A DNA stretch of 64,000 bases from Chaetoderma sp. LZ-2023a (Eukaryota; Mollusca; Caudofoveata; Chaetodermatida; Chaetodermatidae): contig CM067370.1 in NCBI GenBank assembly GCA_034401795.1, forward strand, positions 63,699,254 through 63,763,253, read 5' to 3'. Each line of letters begins with the position of its first letter. Positions within the stretch are counted from its first letter, which is position 1. This document shows, piece by piece, positions 32,570 through 42,280 of this stretch. A program made the position numbers and the translations under genes. The notes under the pieces are model-generated. The model searched no databases. It was not told the origin of the DNA and saw nothing but the letters and a program-made list of their open reading frames with translations.

Positions 32570-34111
32570 TTGTCTGCCTTCCATCTCTGTTTCGTTCCAC
32601 TTGCTTATTGTAGGTTTGTACTTATTTATAGGCCAAGCCATCCCCGCCATCATGTGACGAGTGCCACAAATTCGTTCGGGTTCTGTTTCAAAGACCATGT
32701 CTGTTTTCGCTGTACGAAATGTAACCTTGACAATAGGTGTAATGTGTGCGCAGTGTGGTCGGTCGACATGATGCTGAAGTTCCTTGGCCAGAAGGACGTG
32801 ACAGGGTCTGACGCGGGGTCAGGCGGCTCGAAAGTAAATCGTGGAGCATCTGTTTCGGCCCTTGGGGGCGCTCCATGTCTACAACCGGAGGTGGCGGAGA
32901 TGGCACCGCCGGCATGGTTTGGTCCGGCTATGCAAGGCTTCTTGCGTAGTGTTTTGCCCACGCTGGTGTCGTCCCTGCTGCCAAAAGTTGTAGGGCAGTC
33001 TCTCCCCATGTTTGATTCGGACCCTGTCCTTGGACAGGGTTCTGGACTGGCCACCGAGGGAGCCGTCTCGTACGGCCCCCTGACAGCCCCGTCGGGCTCT
33101 GGCCTGACAGGTTCTGTCTCTGCAGCCACCTCCGGGTGGTCCAGTAGCGGTGGCCGGTCCGTCAGGCATGGGAGCCGCCACCAGGACGGCTCCACAGTTT
33201 CCTCGTCTAGTGACGACTCTTCGGGGTCTGAAGATGAGGAGGCAGAGGAGGAGAGGTTGCTGCGGCCTGTGATGCCGCGGGTGGAGAGCATGGAGGTCGA
33301 TTCCGTCCTGGACGGAACCGCCCTCCGTCTGTCTGGCTTGGCGCAAGCCAGGGTAGCGGCTCTGCCCATGATTGAGGCCAATCTGGTACCGGGCACCAGT
33401 CCCGTGATGGTTGGTTTGCCGCCAACCGACACAGTGACGGGTGTGCCGGGCCAGGCGTGGTACTCACCTATCTCGCCTGGTCCGGCGGTCAGACATGGGG
33501 TGCCGTTGGCGCCCGTGTTTGGCCACGGTTCCGCGACCGCTACAAGTCCGCACGGTTTTCCGTGCAGGCCTACTCCATGGACTGGTGTGTTCCATGGGGT
33601 GGCGGTGGAACCGTACGGTACTGGAGTTCCTGGCATATCAGTAATGGCTCCTAGCCTGGAGGCCGTTGCTGGTAGGGCCGTGAACATGTCAATGGGTGAC
33701 GTGTTCACGGGAGTGTCCTCCTCGGAGACGGATTGGTCTGAGGCGCTGGCTTGGCTAGCCAGGGTAGACCCGTCTGTGGTTCCGACCACGGCCGAGGAGG
33801 ATGCATCCCGTCCATCGGTGGCATCGATTAGGACGGGGATCTTGCCCGCAGCCCGGATCCAATCTATTGGACTGGATCCAAGGTTTATTGAGTTACTTGA
33901 TGATATTTATAGCAAGCAACTCATGACCAATGGCCAGCTTCCTCCAGCCTCCAGGGAGGTGCGGGCGAGGTGTCGTATTCCACGGGAGGAATACAACATG
34001 TATGGTGTTGTCCCGTCGGTCACCGAGGATGACCGATGGGTACTGGGTGTCCAGAGTGCTGGAGCGAGTGGCCCCGCCCCGGCACTGGTGGACAAATCTC
34101 AGGGACACTGA
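32570..34111 (+). CDS. DIRS-1 ORF1, Gag-like protein
   Basis: A 513-residue frame occupying the position of gag. It is rich in Gly, Ser, Pro and Val, with an acidic Ser/Glu block (SSSDDSSGSEDEEAEEERL). No zinc knuckle is visible, which is normal for DIRS Gag. The first Met at 32,570 is not certain; a later Met at 32,768 (MMLKFLGQKDV) is an equally good start. The stop at 34,109-34,111 lies inside the next frame. The natural continuation of the Gag helix region (LRDTDEVLSLCDEGV) is in the RT frame. A frameshift around 34,090-34,105, programmed or mutational, would join them. Confidence 0.7.
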   Translation: MSAFHLCFVPLAYCRFVLIYRPSHPRHHVTSATNSFGFCFKDHVCFRCTKCNLDNRCNVCAVWSVDMMLKFLGQKDVTGSDAGSGGSKVNRGASVSALGGAPCLQPEVAEMAPPAWFGPAMQGFLRSVLPTLVSSLLPKVVGQSLPMFDSDPVLGQGSGLATEGAVSYGPLTAPSGSGLTGSVSAATSGWSSSGGRSVRHGSRHQDGSTVSSSSDDSSGSEDEEAEEERLLRPVMPRVESMEVDSVLDGTALRLSGLAQARVAALPMIEANLVPGTSPVMVGLPPTDTVTGVPGQAWYSPISPGPAVRHGVPLAPVFGHGSATATSPHGFPCRPTPWTGVFHGVAVEPYGTGVPGISVMAPSLEAVAGRAVNMSMGDVFTGVSSSETDWSEALAWLARVDPSVVPTTAEEDASRPSVASIRTGILPAARIQSIGLDPRFIELLDDIYSKQLMTNGQLPPASREVRARCRIPREEYNMYGVVPSVTEDDRWVLGVQSAGASGPAPALVDKSQGH

Positions 34112-36035
34112 TGAGGTCCTGTCACTATGTGATGAGGGTGTGAGGGCAGCTATGAATGCTGTCAACCATTGTTATCGCCTTCTTCAGTCAGTGTGGGCTG
34201 AAGCGGGGGCAGGCCACCCTGTGGCGCTTTCGTGCGTCAGTGACGGCCTGGTGCTGTCTATGGACGCATTGGCAAGGGTGCAGGCGCGTGTAACCAAGTC
34301 CAGGAGGCAGATGGTTCTTGACCATATGCATCCAGCTACGGCCGTCAGGGAGCGTCTTCTTGGGATGCCCCTGACAGGCCCTAGCATCTTTGGTGGCGAG
34401 GCACGGGCCATCTTAGAGGACACGGCCAGCATTGCGCAGAATCGGTTGGCGGTTAACCTGCAGCTAGAGCTAGTGCGTCAGGCGCACGCACTAGGGGCTG
34501 TAGCTAAGCCGCTGACCGTGCAACCTTCTAAGAAGCAGAAAAAGCACAAAGGCAAGGCGAAAGCTAACCCTGGTGCTGCTTCTGCTTCTTCTGGGTTTTC
34601 TCAGCCGCCTCCGGCGAAGAAAGCCAAGAAGGTTGTGGTGGCTCATACCCTCCCCAATGTTCTCCTGATCGCCCGAGAGGTGGGAAGGGGAAGGGTAAGT
34701 TCTCAAAGGGCGGAAAGAAGTGAGCGGATCGTACCTGAGGGTATGAGAGCTCCCTTTGCATCTGCCTGGACCGCACCTGTGAGACAGGAACAGTGGTGCC
34801 CGTTAGACCGGCCAAGCCAAGACCAAAATGGTTCTCCTCATCAAGAGAGGGGGTGGAGGGGAGCGGATCGTGAGCCAGACACCCCCATTAGGCGTCGAGG
34901 CGTCTATATAGTGGGTGGAAGGCTCATGCGTTTCGTCGAGGCTTGGCGAGGTGTGACGTCAGACAGTCTGGTCCTAGGGTGGTTATCCCAGGGATACATG
35001 CCAGAGTGGTGGAACTTTCCACAACAGAATCTGTCTTTGGCACCTGTCTGGACACCCGTTCCAAGGGAACCAGACAAGTTAGAAGCCATTCAAAATGAAG
35101 TGTCAGGTTTGCTTCTGAAGGGAGCAATAAAACCAGCAAACCGGAACACTCCAGGCTTCTATTCAAACATGTTCCTTGTCCCCAAGAGCACAGGGGGATG
35201 GAGACCCGTACTCAATCTCAGGCCATTAAATTGGTTTATCCATACGCCTCGGTTTCAGATGGAAACTCTGAGGATGGTAAAGGCAGGATTGAGGAAAGGA
35301 ATGTGGTGTGTATCGCTCGATCTGAAAGATGCATATTTCCACATTCCAATGAACAGGAGTTGTCACAGGTTTCTGAGATTTGCGTTTATGAATCAAGTAT
35401 GGGAGTGTATATACCTCCCATTCGGCCTGTCGACAGCTCCACGGGTTTTCACCAGAGTGGTCCTTGCGGTGCCAGCGTTTCTCAGAAAAGAGAACGTGGC
35501 GCTTCACACCTACATAGACGATTGGCTGATCAAAGCAGACACATCAGCCAGGTTAGAGGTGGATACTGCTCTGACTCTGAAGTTACTTTCAGATCTAGGC
35601 TGGATAGTCAACAAGGAGAAATCCGAGTTGACACCCACTCAACTGTTTGTTTATTTAGGGATGCGATTCGATCTCGAGGAGGGCAGAGTTTACCCGTCAG
35701 AGCCCAGAGTGGTGTCTCTGTTAGCCATCCTCAAGAGTTTTCGATTGGGAAACCACATTCAGGCGAGGCGGTTTCTTCAGATGCTGGGCATGATGGTCTC
35801 CATGGAGCAGCTAATCCGGTACGCTGCTCTGATGCGAAGACCTATCCAGTTGTATCTGATGTCTCTGTGGAAACAGAGAACAGAACCCCTGTCAAAGCTG
35901 GTGCCAGTTTTGGAGCCAATAATGTTGCATCTTGTATGGTGGAAAAAGCGTCAGAATCTCCTAGTAGGGGTTTCGCTGCACCTACCCCACCCCCAGCTGT
36001 CCGTGTACCAAAGGTCAGGGGCAAGGCAATATTGA
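33930..36035 (+). CDS. DIRS-1 Gag C-terminus and reverse transcriptase
   Basis: The 701-residue frame starts with Gag-like helical sequence. A basic Lys-rich segment follows at about residues 212-245 (SKKQKKHKGKAK, AKKAKKVVVA), which could be a nuclear-localisation or RNA-binding patch. RT covers about residues 365-640: VLNLRPLNWF, motif A SLDLKDAYFHIP (D464), LPFGLSTAP (P497), and the catalytic YIDDW (Y528-W532). The YIDDW form is characteristic of DIRS and some related RTs. The RT itself appears complete. The frame ends artificially where RNase H has a deletion (about 36,009). The Met at 33,930 overlaps ORF1 and need not be the real start. Confidence 0.85.
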   Translation: MASFLQPPGRCGRGVVFHGRNTTCMVLSRRSPRMTDGYWVSRVLERVAPPRHWWTNLRDTDEVLSLCDEGVRAAMNAVNHCYRLLQSVWAEAGAGHPVALSCVSDGLVLSMDALARVQARVTKSRRQMVLDHMHPATAVRERLLGMPLTGPSIFGGEARAILEDTASIAQNRLAVNLQLELVRQAHALGAVAKPLTVQPSKKQKKHKGKAKANPGAASASSGFSQPPPAKKAKKVVVAHTLPNVLLIAREVGRGRVSSQRAERSERIVPEGMRAPFASAWTAPVRQEQWCPLDRPSQDQNGSPHQERGWRGADREPDTPIRRRGVYIVGGRLMRFVEAWRGVTSDSLVLGWLSQGYMPEWWNFPQQNLSLAPVWTPVPREPDKLEAIQNEVSGLLLKGAIKPANRNTPGFYSNMFLVPKSTGGWRPVLNLRPLNWFIHTPRFQMETLRMVKAGLRKGMWCVSLDLKDAYFHIPMNRSCHRFLRFAFMNQVWECIYLPFGLSTAPRVFTRVVLAVPAFLRKENVALHTYIDDWLIKADTSARLEVDTALTLKLLSDLGWIVNKEKSELTPTQLFVYLGMRFDLEEGRVYPSEPRVVSLLAILKSFRLGNHIQARRFLQMLGMMVSMEQLIRYAALMRRPIQLYLMSLWKQRTEPLSKLVPVLEPIMLHLVWWKKRQNLLVGVSLHLPHPQLSVYQRSGARQY

Positions 36036-36335
36036 TACTGTCGGACAACTCGACAGTAGTATCATACATAAATCGCCAAGGCGGGACTAAGTCACCCACA
36101 CTATGTATGAAAGTGTGGCACTTGATTCAATGGTGCAGGAATTACTCGGTTGTTTTGAAAGCAGCTCACGTTCCTGGGCGATTGAACATTCTGGCGGATG
36201 CTTTGTCTCGGAGACAGAGAATTCTGCCAACAGAATGGTCTCTCAACCCTCCAGTTCTTCACAGGATCTTCGAGCATTGGGGCAAACCCAACGTGGCCTT
36301 GTTCGCCACAAAGGAAAATCTTAAAATCATGACAT
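36005..36335 (+). pseudogene. DIRS-1 RNase H remnant
   Basis: In a new frame the sequence continues ILSDNSTVVSYINRQGG, LKAAHVPGRLNILADALSR, FEHWGKPNVALFATKEN. This is the C-terminal half of a DIRS RNase H. Compared with the neighbouring copy at 38,661, 145 bases encoding the first half (TDASLEGWGACLG, INLLEMMAVELAL) are replaced by 6 bases, removing the first Asp and the Glu of the active site and shifting frame. A 2-base loss near 36,332 shifts it again. Confidence 0.85.
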
Positions 36336-37779
36336 GTCTCGCCGATTCCAGATCCAAATGCCGTCGATACAGATACTCTGGCGATAAGCTGGAGAGGGAT
36401 GCACGCTTACGCGTATCCACCCACCATTCTTCTGCCGAAGATATTGGTGAAGATCAGGGAGGAACCGTGCCTGGTCGTGCGAATAGCGCCATTTTTGCCC
36501 AGCAGGGCGTGGTTCACGGATCTTCTAGATCTGCTGGTGGACAATCCAGTGCAGTTACCCGAGATTCTGAACATAATCTCCCAGGCCAAGGGACGCTTCC
36601 TACACGAGCGTCCCGAAATGTTCAAATTGATTGCGTGGATGTTATCAAACAACGTTCCACGTCGGAAGGCTTTTCTCGACAAGCTGCAAATTTCATCGCA
36701 GCTGCGAGAAGGAGGTCAACCTTTAGGTCATATAACAACAAGGTTAACAGATTTGCAAGCGTGTGATCATGTCGATAGTCACTTACAGGACTAGCGTTAT
36801 GATCAGCGAAAGAAGAAAGACAGATTTGCAGACTGATGTGAAGGAAAGGGTATTGATACCTTTCAATCCACTATTCAGCAAATAGCAGACTTTCTCTGTG
36901 AGCTGTTCTTTTCAGGCCTAGCTCCTGTCACAATTGCTGGATACAAGTCCGCTTTGGCATCAGATATGCCTTGTCTAGCCAAAAGGGATAGTCCAGAGGT
37001 GGCCCAGTTGAATGTGATGGTGAAGGGAATGAGCAATCTCCGACCAAACAACCGGTAGTCATTCCAGCCTGGAGTCTATCTTTAGTGCTTAATGTACTGG
37101 CCAAGCACCCTTTTGAACCCTTGGGTTCGGCTAGTCTAAAGCATTTGACTCTAAAGGCGGTTTTTCTATTGGCAGCTTCCTCAGTGAGAAGGCGCAGTGA
37201 GATCCATGCACTTTCAGCAGAGAGGGACCGACTTATTGTCTCTGGAGAGGGTCTGCGTCTACTGCCAAGAGCAGAGTTTATGTCAAAGAATCGATCTTTG
37301 AGATATCCCGGTAAACTGATGATTATACCGAAACTAACTAGGTTTGATCGTGATGCCAGTGTCTGGTGCCCAGTCCGTGCTTTGACTATGTACAAAAGAC
37401 GGACAGACTCGTTACGGTCGAATGATAGACATCTGTGGATATGCCATAAGAAGCCATATGGCGCGCATCCATGGATTCTATCTCTCGTTGGGTAGTCGAA
37501 TGCATTCAGACTACCCATGAGATTGCGACTGGGCACCAGGTGCAAGGCGTAAGGGCACACGATGTCAGAGGAATAGCCCCCTCGACCGCCTTTTACAATG
37601 GTGTTCCGTTAGAGGACATCATGGCTGTTGCACAATGGCACTGTGAGTCTTCTTTCACGGAATACTATATGAGGGATGTGTCAGACTCCGCCAATCCACT
37701 CGCTTTAGCTATTTTGAAACGATACTTATACGACCACACTGCTCTTCTCCCTTTTTTGGCATTTGTAAGAAAGTATTAA
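36336..37779 (+). pseudogene. DIRS-1 linker and tyrosine recombinase
   Basis: The linker reads MHAYAYPPTILLPKILVKI and WMLSNNVPRRKAFLDKLQI. The recombinase N-terminal helices include RRRSTFRSYNNKVNRFA. The catalytic domain shows the first Arg in ASSVRRRSEIHAL (about 37,186-37,210), HDVRG for the HxxR box (37,558-37,569), Trp in AQWHC and the nucleophile Tyr in FTEYYMRD (near 37,663). This enzyme would integrate the circular DNA copy. About 70 extra bases at 36,757, a stop at 37,056 and a frame change near 37,470 break it. Confidence 0.85.
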
Positions 37780-38225
37780 AAAGCAGACATGGTAGAGCGA
37801 GAGGATGTCAACCAGATTGTGTCACTGATGGCCAGACAAGTGAATGGTTGGAGGCTCCACGTCTGAAATCCAAATATCATGAGGTAATTCAAGATTGAGA
37901 GTTTTTTGTATTATGTTTATATATCATGTTCATTCATCTTAGATATTCATGCTCATTCCCAGGCTAATATATGCAAAGAGCAGTTAACCCTCTTGGCATA
38001 TTTGTGTTTCAGGCGAGATACATGTTCATGAGTTCTCTCCCTTTTCTTAGGAGAAAAAAGGGGGGTGCGGGGCCAGTGATGCGAATGTGATTCGGTTCCG
38101 TTAACTTGATGGTCCTTTTAGGTCTCCATTAGTCAAGTTTAAGTCTAGCTCTTTCTCCAAGGGACAAAAGTAGCAATTGATGGCTTGCCCCTTCCCACCA
38201 GGTTACTGTCTAAATCTGGTGTATA
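37780..38225. other. DIRS-1 3' untranslated part
   Basis: Non-coding sequence between the recombinase stop and the internal complementary region. Confidence 0.6.
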
Positions 38226-38325
38226 TCGGAAGTAATAGAATGGTGAGTATTGATCGAAGGAGAATGAAGGAAATTTCAATTTCCCTTTCTCCGCGATCTA
38301 ACAATACTCACCATTCTATTACGGA
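38226..38325. repeat. Internal complementary region of DIRS-1
   Basis: The first half (GTAATAGAATGGTGAGTATT, GATCGAAGGAGAATG) is the complement of the left outer end. The second half (AAGGAAATTTCAATTTCCCT, TCTCCGCGATC) is the complement of the right outer end. The junction is near 38,275. In DIRS models this region templates circle formation. Confidence 0.85.
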
Positions 38326-38382
38326 CCAGCCTCCCAGCCCCACAGAGGCAAGCCATGGGTATCTCTTGTTTCGTGGCTATGT

Positions 38383-38566
38383 AAACAATGTGAGCTTCAT
38401 GGCAAATGGGTAGTCGGCAGTTGCGAGCCGAGTACCCGATTCCAGGAGTCGGTAAAGCTTACTAAGTCTATAGTCCTAGGGTCAGCTATCCAGGATAGCT
38501 TGTATCAGAAGTAATAGAATGGTGAGTATTGTTAGATCTCGGAGAAAGGGAAATTGAAATTTCCTT
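38383..38566. repeat. Right inverted terminal repeat of DIRS-1
   Basis: Reverse complement of 31,552-31,735 over about 170 bp. It ends GAAATTTCCTT, as predicted by the internal complementary region. Confidence 0.85.
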
Positions 38567-38569
38567 TAG

Positions 38570-38660
38570 TCTACATCTTACAAGAAATATAAGGAGGAAC
38601 AGGAGAAGAACAAGGCAGGCGAGAAGGATAGAGCTGACGGAATGGAAGTCAAAAGAAAGC
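38570..38660 (+). other. Lysine-rich coding-like segment, left part
   Basis: Directly after TTTCCTTTAG, which fits a splice-acceptor consensus, the frame reads STSYKKYKEEQEKNKAGEKD then RADGMEVKRK. It has a charged, coiled-coil-like composition and is unlike DIRS. It runs without a stop into the DIRS fragment. Together with 39,639-39,830 it could be an interrupted exon of a gene I do not recognise. Confidence 0.35.
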
Positions 38661-39638
38661 ATCTGGTCCTACCCCACCCCCAGCTGTCCGTGTACACGGA
38701 TGCATCGCTGGAGGGGTGGGGGGCCTGCCTGGGAGAACACCAGGTCTCGGGCACATGGACTCTCCCGGAGAGTCAGCTGCATATCAATCTGTTGGAAATG
38801 ATGGCAGTGGAACTGGCGTTGGAAGAGTTCCTTCCGATGATCAGGGGCAAGGTGATATTGATACGGTCGGACAAGTCGACAGTAGTATCATTTATAAATC
38901 GCCAAGGCGGGACCAGGTCACCCACTCTATGTATCAGAGTGTGGCATTTGATTCAATGGTGCAGGAATTACTCGGTTGTTTTGAAAGCAGCTCATATTCC
39001 TGGCCGATTGAACATTCTGGCGGATGCTTTGTCTCGCAGACAGAGAATTCTGCCATCAGAATGGTCCCTCAACCCTCCGGTTCTGCGACGGATCTTCGAG
39101 CATTGGGGCAAACCCAACGTGGACTTGTTTGCCACAAAGGAAAATGCTCAAATCATGACATATGTCTCGCCGATTCCAGATCCAAATGCCGTCGATACAG
39201 ACGCTCTGGCGATAAGCTGGAGAGGGATGCACGCTTACGCGTACCCACCCACCATTCTTCTACCGAAGGTATTGGTGAAGGTCAGGGTGGAACCGTGTCT
39301 GGTCCTGCTAATAGCGCTGTATTGGCCGAGCAGGGCGTGGTTCACGGATCTTCTATATCTGCTGGTGGAAAATCCTGTGCAGTTGCCCTAGATTCCGAAC
39401 ATAATCTCCCAGGCCAAGGGACGCTTCCTACACGAGCGTCCCGAAATGTTCAAATTGACTGCGTGGATGTTATCAAACAACATTCCACGTCGGAAGGCTT
39501 TTCTCGACAGGCTGCTGATTTCATCGCGGCTGCGAGAAGGAGGTCAACCTTCAAGTCATATAACAACAAGGTTAACAGATTTGCAGACTGGTGTGATGAA
39601 AAGGGTATTGATACCTTTCAATCCACTATTCAGCAAAT
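38661..39638 (+). pseudogene. Second DIRS fragment: RNase H to recombinase N-terminus
   Basis: Closely similar to 35,985-36,895 but with a complete RNase H: VYTDASLEGWGACLGEHQV (Asp), HINLLEMMAVELALEEF (Glu), LIRSDKSTVVSFINRQGG (Asp, with Lys where Asn is usual), NILADALSRRQRIL. It then continues through DLFATKENAQIMTYVSPIPD to YAYPPTILLPKVLVKV, with a stop near 39,389, and ends in the recombinase helices (STFKSYNNKVNRFADWC). It lacks ITRs, RT and the catalytic recombinase domain. A recombination or nested insertion is likely. Confidence 0.85.
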
Positions 39639-39830
39639 AGTTCTAAGAGAAAGGCGCAAGAAATCTCGGCTAAAGCTGCCAAAAAAGCCAGACTGACCCA
39701 TCAACAGACGTGCCAACCCCTACGGATTGTCTGTAGTTTGTGCGGAAATAGCATCCAAACTACGCCTGTACAGGCGGCGAGTGAAAATACGGAATTAAAA
39801 ACTTATGCAATTATGGTAATACGGACAAGG
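39639..39830 (+). other. Lysine-rich coding-like segment, right part
   Basis: The frame reads SSKRKAQEISAKAAKKARLT, then CQPLRIVCSLCGNSIQTT, and stops after about 64 residues. A CxxC pair and a basic helix are visible. It resembles the composition of 38,570-38,660, which suggests one exon split by the DIRS fragment. Confidence 0.35.
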
Positions 39831-40139
39831 TGGTAAAATTACGAATTTCCGTTTGTGGGTCTATGAAAACGGTGACCGATTACCAAAACACGTTGGTTTC
39901 CGTTATGTCAAGAAGTGATAATTGCTCAATCTAGCTGACATTTGAGAACAGTACATAGAGTTAAAATGGCAGTAGAGTGCTTATGCTCATACCTTTACTT
40001 CGGCATATTATATACATGTAGCCTCCAAAAGGGACTCAATTCTCTTTTGATAACTGGAAGAGAATTTGAATAGAGGCAGATTTATATATTTTTATGAGAA
40101 ATGAAATTCTATTGGCTATATTAATCCGACACTTTAATC
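39831..40139. other. Non-coding stretch
   Basis: No gene or boundary recognised. Confidence 0.4.
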
Positions 40140-41470
40140 AACTACGTAATACGGCAACCATCTTGGAGGACCTAGTTTTCATGAACACAACTTCATTTCC
40201 AGACCCACTGAATGGATCAGGACAAAATTTGGGAGATATTATTAGGGACTAAGCGCTATTCAAGTTTGTTCAAGGGAAGTTGATATGTCCTAGCACATGG
40301 CCGCCATGGGCCAATTAGAATGTATTAGCGTGTTTGGCGGCCATATTGGAATTTCTAATTTGATGGATTTTGAGGCAGAAATTGGTATTATAAAAGGTTT
40401 TGTTTATTCTGATTTTGAATTTGCCATCTTCGAAACTCTCAGATAAATGGTTTGGCAGCCATCTTGAATCATTGCTCATACTAAAGCAATATGTAATTTA
40501 TAATGTCTTCATCTAGAGAACTACTGATTTAAATTTTTTGCAGAGAGCTTACAAATTAGGGAATAGGGATCCAAGTTTGTTCAAACGAAGCCGATCGGCC
40601 AATGGCGATCTTGGATTTTTGGCCGTTTTTTTTAAACGTCTAAAAATCTTATCCGAAGCCGCTTGGGGGATCGATGCAAATCTCATGAAATATGATTTAT
40701 GGCAAGAACTGAACCAAGTGAGCTTATGCATCGTCTGTCAACTTTTCCTTTAAATGACTCCTCAAGACCCACTGGGCCGATTTCAATGATATTTGGCAGG
40801 ACGCATCCTTAGGGCATAGGGATCCAAGTTTGTTCAAACAAAGCCAATCACCTAATTTGGCCGGTGGCCACCTTGAATTTTGGCTGATTTTTTGACAAAT
40901 CTAAAAATCTCCGAAACCACTTGGGGGATCGATGCAAATCTCATGAAATATGATTTATGGCAAGAACTAAACCAAGTTTGTTCAAGGGAACTTGATTGGC
41001 CTAGTGGTTCGGTGGCCATCACGGATGACCTAGCTTTCGCGAAAACGACTTCACCAGGATTGCTGAACGGAATGGGGCGAAATTTGCAAGATATTATTAG
41101 CGATTAAGGGCCATTAAAGTTTGTTCAAGGGAAGTTGATCCGTCCCAAAATATGGCCGCTGTGGACCAATCAAACTGGAGCGTGTTTTATTTGATAGATT
41201 TTGAAGCTGAAATTGCTTTAAAGGTTTTTGTGTATTGTGATTTCAAATTTGCCATTTTCTAAACTGTTGGATAATTGGTTTGGTGGCCATCTTGGATTTT
41301 CTTTCCCCCCCCCCAATGGGAAATTTAAAATGTCTTGAGAATAACTGGTCCGATTTCAAATATATTGGGCAGGAAGCATCTTTACTGGCAGACAGCTTGT
41401 ATCTTCTGCAAATTTCTGAGAAAAACTACTTATTAACCACTGGGCCAGTTTCAATAAAACTTGGCTAAAC
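40140..41470. repeat. Degenerate tandem repeat with CAAGTTTGTTCAA core
   Basis: The core AAGTTTGTTCAARNGAAG recurs near 40,261, 40,572, 40,826, 40,974 and 41,117. It is followed by GATYGGCC-type and GGTGGCCATCTTG-type blocks. A second block, TGGGGGATCGATGCAAATCT, occurs at 40,664 and 40,922, and a TTTCAATGATATTTGGCAGG-like block at 40,781 and 41,354. Period varies from about 145 to 310 bp. Confidence 0.7.
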
Positions 41471-41760
41471 CTTCTTCACAGAAATCAGATTGTTACATTT
41501 TTTCAGTGGGCATCTTGTTTTTTTTGGTTGTGCCAGTGACCAATAATTCCAGGTGATCGATACACGCCCCATGAGCTCCCCTGTATCTACAGCGCCTCCA
41601 AGTGCTCAAATTGCTACTTAGATCAATTAACCATTTAATGGTTAAGATTTGCTCAAAAAACCCGTGTGCAGTGGAGTGTTACTAACTTTACCCATGGAAC
41701 TTACAAAATATTGTTCAGTTGTCTTGCAAATGTATAATTTCCAAGACCACCACAGATGCT

Positions 41761-42065
41761 GTTGTTATTACAACACAAAAAAAAAAGTTCCACTACCGTT
41801 CAATCACTACTTGCTAAATCAGTTATCTGCATTTAGCTACCAGAATAAGATTTTTATCCTTGCATACACACCTCCCCATGCCTATTCCTATAAATATGGA
41901 CCCTCAACCAGGCTACTGGTTAGGTCCATCTCCAGTTTATTAACTGATATAGACTGGCACCAGTCTGTACTCACTCCATGGTGACACCTGTCACTAAGCG
42001 CGCTTGCGCACGCGCACTGGTGCCCAAATAGGAAACATATTCACTTCAATTATTCTGCAAGCAGA
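41761..42065. repeat. Left inverted terminal repeat of DIRS-2
   Basis: Pairs with 53,705-54,030. Shared blocks are ACCGTTCAATCACTACTTGC, CAGAATAAGATTTTTAT, CCCCATGCCTATTCCTATAA and GTCTGTACTCACTCCAT. Confidence 0.85.
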
Positions 42066-42280
42066 ATAACTGCCTAAATATTATCAGAAAGTTTTTATAG
42101 CTTTGTGCTGTGTCAGCTTACTATTGAAGGAATTCCTCATGCTAAGATATGCCTACTATGAAGTCTATCCTCCCAGAATTATGTTTATGGACATATTTCA
42201 TAGTTATATTGAACTTTATAGCTATTTATATAGATGTTACCGCTTTTCGTGGGGTTTCGTTTTCGTGGTAACAACTTTAA

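Larger units (their letters stand above)
31552..38566 (+). mobile_element. DIRS-type tyrosine-recombinase retrotransposon (DIRS-1)
   Basis: Three structural signs of DIRS elements coincide. The ends are inverted repeats (31,552-31,735 and 38,383-38,566). An internal complementary region (38,226-38,325) is the fusion of the complements of both outer ends. The coding order is gag, RT, RNase H and tyrosine recombinase. The total is 7.0 kb, ordinary for the group. No target duplication is seen, as expected for recombinase-mediated insertion. Deletions and frameshifts in RNase H and recombinase make this copy non-autonomous. Confidence 0.9.

Noticed and set aside
32650-33789. 379-residue minus-strand frame opposite DIRS-1 gag
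   Set aside because: Shadow of the GC-rich plus-strand gag frame; Pro/Thr/Ser-rich without motifs. The plus-strand position and downstream RT make the sense frame the real one.
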